Shown piece by piece: positions 57,775-64,000 of a DNA stretch of 64,000 nucleotides; the first letter of the stretch is position 1, and each line of letters starts with the position of its first letter. The position numbers and the translations under genes are program-made. This DNA comes from Roseiarcus sp963741405. GTDB lineage: Bacteria > Pseudomonadota > Alphaproteobacteria > Rhizobiales > Beijerinckiaceae. The stretch lies in NCBI GenBank assembly GCA_963741405.1, contig CAVUHX010000014.1:62001-126000 (forward strand). The letters are read 5' to 3'. The notes under the pieces were generated by a model. It did not search any database. It was not told where the DNA came from and worked only from the letters and a program-made list of their open reading frames with translations.

Positions 57775-57941
57775 ACCATCCCACCCCCGCGCCGAAAGCC
57801 TCGCCATGAAGCCAGTCGGAAAGCCGGATGCGGGAAATCCGCCCGTCCGGTTTGATGAACGGGGAAGGGAAACGGAGCGATTCGCCAAGCCTCAAGCTAC
57901 CGCGCCCTACCGCGCCCTACCGCGCCCTTCCTCGACTCTAC
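57775..57941 (+). ncRNA. Group II intron maturase tail, domain V/VI and 3' end (copy 2)
   Basis: From 57793 (GCGCCGAAAGCCTCGCCATG) to ...CTCGACTCTAC at 57941 the sequence is almost identical to copy 1 at 54054-54184. It includes the end of the maturase gene and the domain V hairpin (57816-57850). The segment TACCGCGCCC is present three times in tandem (57899-57928), once in copy 1. Upstream of 57775 it is cut by IS110-side sequence. The 3' end abuts the sulfotransferase C-terminus on the other strand. Confidence 0.68.
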
Positions 57942-58089
57942 CGGTGGCCGGTGAATGTGCTATCCTGCGTGGCGCGAGAGGCGCGCCGTGGCTGTCGCAA
58001 CTCCTCGATCTCGATGGCCGCGAGCAGCGACTTTAGTTGCGCGGCGTGGGCGTGCCACCGCCCCGACGAAGAGCGGTAGATCGGCTGGC
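57938..58089 (-). pseudogene. TPR-sulfotransferase, C-terminal end (separated by an IS)
   Basis: Directly beyond the target duplication the minus strand reads IYRSSSGRWHAHAAQLKSLL, the usual C-terminal segment (YxSSxGRW) of TPR-linked sulfotransferases, then a non-conserved tail to TAG 57938-57940. It joins exactly to SVNQVRQP at 60656 when the IS and one 9-base repeat are removed. The tail overlaps the end of the group II intron copy 2. Confidence 0.8.
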
Positions 58090-58977
58090 CAGCAATTCTA
58101 AAAGTCGGCCGTGGCGAGGGTCCTATTCGATTTTTTGGGTTGTGAGGAGGTTGGGTGGGATTATGAAGGTGGCGAGGGCTTCGAGGAGATCGGACCAGGC
58201 GGGGAAGACCGCCAGGGTGGTCAGGGTTGCAAGATGAGCAAAGAAGCTCGTTCGCTTTTCCGCCGCCTCTCTCGCTTTTCGCCAGGGCGGTTCGAGAAGG
58301 TCGAGAACCGTATGCCAGGCGAAGGCGAGCAAGTTGAGCGCGGCGAGCGTCATGGCCAGATTGGTCTCGCCGTGCCCGAAATTGTGTTCAAGCTCGTAGC
58401 CGTTGTTTTTCAGGACGTTGAAACCTTCGTTCTCGATCTTCCACCTTGCGCGGCCGCAAGCGGCGATCTCGGCGACGTTGCTCTTGGCGACCGGCAGCGA
58501 GGTAACGAAGGCCATCTTGTATGTGACTGCGCCCTTGGCGTTGAGGCTGTCGAAGCCGATCCAGTTGACCAGCACGGCGTCCTTGCCGTCGCGCAGCGGA
58601 ACCTTCTCGACGAACCGGTAGCGATGCGTCTGGCGCGTCTTGCCTTTGCGGACTTGGACCTCATGACGCGTGAGTTCGGCTCCATTGATGAAGTCGTAGA
58701 GCGCCTTGTGCGAGGTCTCCTTGCAGGTGAAGATGAAATCGTCGCCGTTGTCCGCAAGCCTCTCGACCACGCTCTGGCAGGCGAACAGATCGTCGCCCAG
58801 ATACACCGGTCGCAGGGGCTTCAGGCGCGCGCCGTGCTGCATGAGCCAGCGTTTGACCGCGTTGCGCTCGCAGTCCTGCTTCTCGGCGCCGTCCTGTTTG
58901 ACGATGAACTCCGGCGCGAGCGGGACCACCTTGGAATGTCCCGGCGCGACAACCGTCGCGCACAGCATGGAATGATA

Positions 58978-60121
58978 TACTCCGCTCACGCCAAGATGCG
59001 AAAATTGGCGGGGCGGATTATGCGGAAATTATCTGTGATCGAATCGGCGATTTCTCCCCATCGACTGGGGACTTCGGCGCGCAGGAAGTGGAGCATCGCG
59101 TCGGCGAATTCACGATATGTGGGATAGGTCCTGTTGTGGGTCAGAGACTTGTGCATCACGCCCCACAACCGCTCGATCGGGTTCAGATGCGGGCAGTAGG
59201 CGGGGATGAAATGCAGCTTGATGCGTCTGCCGGGCTGCGCCAGCCACTCTCGCACAAGAGCGGCATGATGATAGCGCGCATTGTCCAGAAACACGTGGAT
59301 CAGCGCCAGCAGTGGATACATCGCCTCGATCGCTTGCAGCAGCCGGATGGTTGAGGCGGCGTCGACGGTTTCGACGTCGATCATCGCCGTCTTGCCGGTT
59401 TCGAGATCGATGGCCCCGTGAATGTTCAGGCGCTGGCGTCCGCTGGTCTGCTCGATCGCCAGATGCTCCTTCGCCGGCGCCCAACAGCCGACGGGGCGCG
59501 CCGCATGGGTCGGATGCACGGCGTCCACGAACAGCACAGCCTCGTCCGGCCCCAGCGAATTCAGCACGTTCTCGTAGGTTTCGATGAACGCCTGCTGTTT
59601 TTCCGGGTCGAGCTTGCGTCCGATCGTCTCGGGCTTGTGGTATTCGAGCCCGAGCCGATGCAGCATCGCCACCAGCCCAGAACGGCTCTCATAAACGACG
59701 CCGAATTCCCTCTCGATATACGCGCCGACGTCGCGTGTCGAACGCGGCAAGGTCGCAGCGATCCACGACTGCAACTTCGCTTCTTGATCTTCCGCCAGGC
59801 GCGGGCAGGAGCCGCCGCCGTCAAAGCGCGTCAATCCCTCGAGCCCGTCCTCCAGGAACAGCTGATGCCAGCGCCGGACGGTTTCGTCATCGACGAACAG
59901 CGCTGCGGCGACACGCTCACAGCTCCAGCCGTCGTCGAGAAGGACCAACGCGTTCGCCCGCCGCGCCAGACGATGCGCCGCCGAACCGTCTCGCGCCAAC
60001 GCGATCAGATCGGCCCGGTCGTCAGCAGAAAGGTAACCCCCGCGAATCATCAACCAAACAAGAATCTGGATTTTGATCCACGGCAACCCCCCTTGCCCCG
60101 CTTTCTCAATGAGTCAGGGTA
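58978..60121. mobile_element. IS630-family insertion sequence, copy 2
   Basis: 1144 bases, same ends as copy 1 in inverted orientation, flanked by TA (58976-58977, 60122-60123). Its target site is a TA within a Tyr codon of the host IS transposase, and the host frame is exactly restored on removal, so this copy arrived by transposition into the 1.42-kb IS. Confidence 0.93.
58986..60050 (-). CDS. IS630 family transposase (copy 2)
   Basis: 354 residues from ATG 60048-60050, identical to copy 1 except Asp for Asn in the C-terminal ADSITDNFRIIRPANF. Same helix-turn-helix and DDE motifs (DEAVLFVDAVHPTH, IHVFLDNARYHHA, NPIERLW). Complete. The near-identity with copy 1 shows very recent duplication. 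Confidence 0.93.
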   Translation of the reverse strand: MIRGGYLSADDRADLIALARDGSAAHRLARRANALVLLDDGWSCERVAAALFVDDETVRRWHQLFLEDGLEGLTRFDGGGSCPRLAEDQEAKLQSWIAATLPRSTRDVGAYIEREFGVVYESRSGLVAMLHRLGLEYHKPETIGRKLDPEKQQAFIETYENVLNSLGPDEAVLFVDAVHPTHAARPVGCWAPAKEHLAIEQTSGRQRLNIHGAIDLETGKTAMIDVETVDAASTIRLLQAIEAMYPLLALIHVFLDNARYHHAALVREWLAQPGRRIKLHFIPAYCPHLNPIERLWGVMHKSLTHNRTYPTYREFADAMLHFLRAEVPSRWGEIADSITDNFRIIRPANFRILA

Positions 60122-60655
60122 TAGCTTTCGACCTTGCCGTTGCTGCGCTTGCGCGTCTGGCAATGCGGGCAGGCGATCCTCTGGCTGCAAAAATACTCGG
60201 TCCCGTCGAGGGCCACGAGCGCTCGGCCGCCCAGCCGGCCGAAAGCCTCGCGCATCGCCGGTTCGAGCAGCAGACGCTCCGTGTCCTCGAAGCAGGGCGA
60301 AAGAAGAGCAGGATCCGCGCCGTCGAGCATGTCCCTGATATAATTGTCGGAAGGGATCTTCTCGATGCCAAAAAGGGTTTGGCAGTTCGACCGTCCCCGA
60401 CCTTTCTCCAGCCTACGCTGAAAGGACAGAAAAGACGCGCTCTGCATGAAAAACATCGCGAAGGCTGACAGACCGAAATCCGCCATCGCAATATTGCCGC
60501 TCCGCCCCTTGCGAGGGTCCGGAAACGCCTTGCAAACCGCCTTCAGGCCAGACAAAAGCGACGCCAAGATCTCCATCCCCAGCGTGAATCATGTTTCCGC
60601 TGATTTGGGAATCCCCCAGCGAAAAAATCATCCCGACCCTCTTTTAGAATTGCTG

Positions 60656-62140
60656 TCGGCTGGCGCACTTGGTTGACGCTCGCCGCGCGCACCGGGCGGT
60701 CGTTTTCGTGGAACTTGAGAACCGCCTCGTCCCACGGCAGCCCGAGGAAGTCGAGCATCCGCCGCGCCTCACGCTCGAGGTCGTCCACCACGGCCTCGTA
60801 GTCCACCTCGAGAAAATGCGAGGCCGGCAATACCGAGCGCCAGTGCGCCATCAGCGCGTGATAGGCGCGATGGAAGCGGCCAAGTTCCATTTGATTGTAG
60901 GTGAAGGCCTGCTCGTCCGCGAAGAGTTTGGTGTAGCAGGAGAGGCACGTATCCACAGGATCGCGCCGGCAATGGATGATGCGCGCGTCTGGCAGGATGA
61001 TCCTGATCATGGCGCAGAGCATGAAGTTCGACGGCATCTTGTCGACCACGCGCCGCGCGCGCGGCGCCAGCGGGGCGACGGCGGCGAGATACGCCTCGCC
61101 CAGCTCATTCAATTGGGCTCCGGTCAGGCCGGGAACGAAGGCGGGAAAGTCGCCGATCGCCTCAATGAGCGTGTGCAAGCGCTTGAGTTCACCCGCGCCG
61201 TGAACCATTCGGTGCGAGGCGAGGATCTGCTCGATCAGCGTCGTGCCCGAGCGCGGCATTCCGAGCACAAAGACCGGCAGGTCGGACCGGGCGCCGGTGT
61301 CCGCCTTCGTAGCCAGCATCGCCGGCGAGAACGCCTCGGCGATGCTCGCCATCCGCCGCTCGCTGGCCCCCGCATCGTAGGCCAATGTCGAGCGTTTGAG
61401 TTGGTTGGCTTCGTCATAGTGGCGAAAGGCTTCGGCCGAGTTGCCGATGTCGAGAAAACCTTGCCGAGCCCGAAGTGGAGCGTCGCCCGGTCGGCGAGCG
61501 AAATCCCCTCGCGGGCGAGCAGCGCTTGCATCTGGCCGATCAGCGGATCGCATGGCTCGAAGCGGCCTGATGTCGGTTTGGCCGAACAGGATGCCCGGCG
61601 AATTGGGAAAGGCCTTCGCCGCCAGCTCGAGCGCCTTGATCGCCTCCTCCTTTCGGCCGAACTCCATGAACAGCGCGGCGCGGTTGGCGATCGCGTCCAT
61701 TTGTGCAGGGCCGGTGAGTTCGACGGCTCTGTCGTAGGCGGCAAGCGCAGGCTCGAATCGCCCCATCCACTGAAGAACCTGGCCCATCGCATTGTGCGGC
61801 TCCGGGCTCTCGGGCGCCGCAAGCGCGGCGCGCTTCGCCGCTTCGAGCGCCTCGTCGAGCCGGTCGAGCTCCTTCAGCGTCAGCGCCCGCGCCGAGAGAG
61901 CGCGTGCGTGTGATGGCGCAAAAGCCAGCAGCGCGTCGAGGACATGCAGCGCGTCGGCGTAGCGGTGGCGCGCGGTCGCGACCGCGGCGAGATTGATGTA
62001 AGCGTCGGCGAGATCCGATTTGAGCTTGATCGCGCGCCGCGCCATGGCCTCGGCGTGGTCGTATGCGCCCTGGTCGAGGAGCAGATTGGCAAGGTTGCTG
62101 TAGGCCTCGGCGTAGTCGGGCCTGAGCTCCAGTGCGTCGA
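60656..62140 (-). pseudogene. TPR-repeat sulfotransferase, main part (5' truncated, frameshifted, IS-interrupted)
   Basis: Begins without start at LRPDYAEAYSNLANLLLDQG; TPR units follow (ALLAFAPSHARALSARALTL, PESPEPHNAMGQVLQWMGRF). Two one-base shifts lie near 61565 and 61458 (the second in TTTT); between them the neighbouring frame reads CDPLIGQMQALLAREGISLA. The sulfotransferase domain has the PAPS 5'-phosphosulfate loop VFVLGMPRSGTTLIEQILAS and the 3'-phosphate region ARIIHCRRDPVDTCLSCYTK. It ends SVNQVRQP at the 9-base target repeat. Probably once sulfated an envelope or secreted polymer. Confidence 0.82.
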
Positions 62141-62159
62141 ATTCCGGCACGATCGGAGT

Positions 62160-62256
62160 GCTGACCAATACTATGGCGGCGGCGGCGGGGCGGGCGTGGC
62201 GAACGCGGGCACGATCGCGACGCTCAGCAACAGCGGCGTCATCAGCGGCCGCAGCC
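62160..62256 (+). pseudogene. Short fragment resembling an autotransporter passenger repeat
   Basis: The plus strand reads YYGGGGGAGVANAGTIATLS then NSGVISG, the glycine-rich NxGTI..NSGxISG pattern of autotransporter/adhesin beta-helix repeats. Only about 30 codons are present between the broken sulfotransferase and the broken oxygenase, so it is a rearrangement scar. Confidence 0.4.
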
Positions 62257-62304
62257 CTAGACATCGCGTGCATGCGGCGAGCAGGTGGCGCCGTCCAGCG
62301 ACAG

Positions 62305-62742
62305 GCTGTCGGGAAGACGATTGGACCGTAGACATCCTGATGCAGGCAATTGTAGTCGCCCGGGCCGTAGCGAAGAAGGAGCGGCGTCGGCCGCGTCTGG
62401 CCGGCCCCCCGGCAGCGGGCGCGGAACGCGTCGTGCTCGGGAGGATAATGCGCATCGAGGCCCATCGCCGCGCTCCACCTTTCGGCGACCGGCGCGAGCT
62501 TCCGGTAAAGACCGCGGCGAAGGGCGCCCACGAGTTCGGGCAGCGGATCGGCAAAATATTTGTATTCGCCCCGGCCGAAGCCGTGCCGCGCCATGATGAT
62601 CGTCGAGCGGAAGCGCTCGCCGTCTCCATACATCGCTGCGACGCGCCGGCAGGAGCTTTGGCGCAACGGCTGAGCCGAAAGCGCCGAGGTTGAGTTCGAG
62701 CGCCGGCCAGTCGAGTTGATCGATCGCGGCCTCGACAGCCAA
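62305..62742 (-). pseudogene. 2OG-Fe(II) oxygenase, C-terminally truncated
   Basis: A TTG start at 62740-62742 gives AVEAAIDQLDWPALELNLGA, FGSAVAPKLLPA; after a one-base shift near 62640 it reads AMYGDGERFRSTIIMARHGF, GRGEYKYFADPLPELVGALR and LLLRYGPGDYNCLHQDVYG, where homology ends. LHQD is the first half (HxD) of the iron-binding facial triad; the distal His and the 2-oxoglutarate Arg are missing. It follows ada by 67 bases on the same strand, a common pairing in Hyphomicrobiales that suggests an alkylation-repair context. Confidence 0.7.
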
Positions 62743-62809
62743 GCCCTCACCCGGCCGGCTGTCGCCGGCCCCACCCGCGAGCGACTGAGGGCCGGCTCAG
62801 GCGCCGCCA

Positions 62810-63880
62810 TCAAGCGACCTCGCGGTCGAGCAGCTTGCGCTTGCGCTCGACGCCCCAGCGATAGCCCGACAGGCCGCCGTCCTTGTGCACGACCCGATGG
62901 CAGGGAATCGCGACCGCCAGCGGATTGGCGGCGCAGGCCTGGGCCACCGCGCGCACCGCCTTCGGCAGGCCGACCGCGCGCGCGATCTCCGCGTAGCTCG
63001 CCGTCTCGCCCGGCGGGATGGCGCGTAGCGCCTGCCAAACCTTTTGCTGGAAGGCGGTGCCGCGGATGTCGAGCGGCAGATCGAGGTTCTGGCCGGGCCC
63101 CTCGATGAGGCCGACGACAGCCGCGACGGTGCGCTCGAAATCGGCGTCGCCGCCGATGAGTTCCGCCCGCGGGAAGCGGTCCTGCAGATCGCTTGCGAGA
63201 GCGTCCGGATCGTCGCCCATCATGATGGCGCAGACGCCTTTGTCGGTCGTGGCGACGAGCACGTTGCCGAGCGAGGCCTCGCCGACCGCGAAGCGGATGA
63301 CGAGGCCTTCGCCGCCGCGGCGGATGGCGCTAGGGGTCATGCCGAGCCGCGCGGTCGAATGCGCGTAGAAGCGGCTCGAGGAATTGTAGCCTGCGTCGTA
63401 GATCGCCTCGGTGACGGTCCTGGCGGTCTTGAGCCCTTCGACCGCGCGCCGCGCCCGCATCTCGGCCCCATAGGCCTTTGGCGTCACGCCGGTGACCTTC
63501 TTGAAGACGCGATGGAAGTGGAACGGGCTGAAGGACGCTTCTCTCGCGAGGTCGTCCAGCGACGGCGGCGCCTCGGCCGACGCGATGCGTTCGCAGGCGC
63601 GCCTGACCGTCTCGACCTGCGGGTCGGGCTGGCCGAAAAGGTCGGGCCGGCACCGCTTGCAGGCGCGGTATCCCGCCCGCAAAGCTTCGGCGGGGCTCGC
63701 AAAGAAGGAGACGTTCTCCCGCTTCGCCGGACGCGACCTGCAGCTTGGCCGGCAATAGACGCCGGTCGTCCTGACCGCGACGAAAAACGCGCCGTCATAG
63801 GCCGGATCGCGGCGGCGCACGGCTTCCCACATGTCCTCGGGAGCAAGGGAACGGCTGGCTTCGGGCATGGCGGTGAACAT
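62810..63880 (-). CDS. ada: Ada, bifunctional O6-methylguanine-DNA methyltransferase/transcriptional activator
   Basis: 356 residues. N-terminal Ada zinc domain with methyl-acceptor cysteine in TTGVYCRPSCRSR and RACKRCRPD, AraC-type helix-turn-helix (ASFSPFHFHRVFKKVTGVTP), and C-terminal methyltransferase domain with the active cysteine in PLAVAIPCHRVVHKDGGLSG. Receives methyl groups from phosphotriesters and O6-methylguanine and, once methylated, activates the adaptive-response genes, probably including itself. Start at ATG 63878-63880 (a second ATG four codons in is possible). Confidence 0.96.
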   Translation of the reverse strand: MFTAMPEASRSLAPEDMWEAVRRRDPAYDGAFFVAVRTTGVYCRPSCRSRPAKRENVSFFASPAEALRAGYRACKRCRPDLFGQPDPQVETVRRACERIASAEAPPSLDDLAREASFSPFHFHRVFKKVTGVTPKAYGAEMRARRAVEGLKTARTVTEAIYDAGYNSSSRFYAHSTARLGMTPSAIRRGGEGLVIRFAVGEASLGNVLVATTDKGVCAIMMGDDPDALASDLQDRFPRAELIGGDADFERTVAAVVGLIEGPGQNLDLPLDIRGTAFQQKVWQALRAIPPGETASYAEIARAVGLPKAVRAVAQACAANPLAVAIPCHRVVHKDGGLSGYRWGVERKRKLLDREVA

Positions 63881-64000
63881 AGGGGCTGCTCCGGAAATTT
63901 GCTTGTGGTTCCTTTCTATCGCGGCCGCCTCGCCGCCGAACTCCGGTCCTTGCGGTGCAATTCGAGAGGCGGCCTTCCCCTGTCTCTGTTGACGGGGAGA

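Larger units (their letters stand above)
58123..60576 (-). pseudogene. DDE transposase of the 1.42-kb IS, interrupted by IS630
   Basis: The N-terminal part (60576-60122) reads AVCKAFPDPRKGRSGNIAMA, QTLFGIEKIPSDNYIRDMLD, RALVALDGTEYFCSQRIACP (first DDE Asp) up to GKVESY. The C-terminal part (58977-58123) resumes HSMLCATVVAPGHSKVVPLA, RPVYLGDDLFACQSVVERLA (second Asp), ARWKIENEGFNVLKNNGYEL (Glu). Excising IS630 with one TA gives VESYHSMLCATV in frame. Otherwise intact, about 440 residues. Confidence 0.85.
58090..60655. mobile_element. ~1.42-kb IS with CAGCAATTCTAAAAG ends, itself split by IS630 copy 2
   Basis: Left end CAGCAATTCTAAAAG (58090-58104) and right end CTTTTAGAATTGCTG (60641-60655) are perfect inverted repeats. 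A 9-base direct repeat TCGGCTGGC flanks it (58081-58089, 60656-60664). Removing the element rebuilds a sulfotransferase reading frame (VNQVRQPIYRSSSGRW). Without IS630 it is about 1420 bases. The TSD length recalls ISAs1-like elements; family not assigned. Confidence 0.92.

Noticed and set aside
50898..60121. Idea that the 52-59 kb interval was inverted between the IS630 copies, explaining the opposite strands of the maturase parts
   Set aside because: Copy 2 sits in a perfectly reconstructable target, so its flanks have not been exchanged; re-inverting would also not put the maturase parts in the right order.
60543..63038. An 831-residue fusion of oxygenase, TPR and sulfotransferase
   Set aside because: The frame is continuous only by chance: it joins a truncated oxygenase, an adhesin-like scar, a headless TPR gene with two frameshifts, and IS sequence. 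No start at its 5' end is supported.

Overview
The window is high-GC DNA of an alphaproteobacterium, almost certainly of the order Hyphomicrobiales and possibly Beijerinckiaceae/Methylocystaceae. The evidence is the tig-clpP-clpX order, the lolC-lolD-proS order, a DUF779/aldehyde dehydrogenase/AdhP cluster, and rhizobial-type intergenic palindromes. The genus is inference.

Layout. 1-3.6 kb: proteostasis block (clpX partial, clpP, tig) and tRNA-Leu(UAG). 3.9-11 kb: a Tat-exported multicopper-oxidase-fold protein without copper ligands, remnants of a RES/Xre toxin-antitoxin pair, and an alcohol-to-acid oxidation cluster (adhP, DUF779, aldehyde dehydrogenase, GAF/Fis regulator) with a perfect operator-like palindrome. 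11-22.8 kb: small envelope proteins, an SGNH hydrolase, CorA, a divergent BKACE/transaminase pair, LolA, L-serine dehydratase, an Nfu-type Fe-S carrier, a cupin and a DUF4160/DUF2442-HTH pair. 22.9-27.3 kb: a complete four-gene CUT2-type sugar ABC transporter. 27.9-34.8 kb: an accessory block with an S53 peptidase, an AT-rich lipoprotein gene, a membrane protein, a lipoprotein alpha/beta hydrolase and a multicopper oxidase read only through several frameshifts. 35.4-40.5 kb: lolD, lolC, proS, a dead HEPN/MNT pair and trxC.

40.8-62.1 kb is a mobile-element graveyard. An orphan bufferin gene (bufA1) and 13 codons of a GYD-type gene are followed by a decapitated serine recombinase, two separated parts of group II introns, an ISL3 transposase split by a 2.6-kb IS, two coupled tyrosine recombinases, two near-identical inverted IS630 copies, IS91, IS4-like, IS5 and IS110 elements, and a TPR-sulfotransferase gene broken by an IS that is itself broken by IS630. 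Exact target duplications rebuild the host reading frames and give the order of insertion. 62.3-63.9 kb: a truncated 2OG-Fe(II) oxygenase beside ada.

A recurrent theme is single-base length changes, most of them in short homopolymers, that break accessory genes (RES, Xre, glycine-zipper lipoprotein, DUF4160, S53, multicopper oxidase, sulfotransferase, maturase), while the housekeeping genes are all intact. This may be real decay or sequencing error confined to less-conserved genes; raw reads would decide. I did not find a clearly new biological system. The best candidates for a second look are the DUF4160/DUF2442-HTH pair, the AAA+-less regulator with its palindrome, the orphan bufferin and the S53/lipoprotein/hydrolase block.
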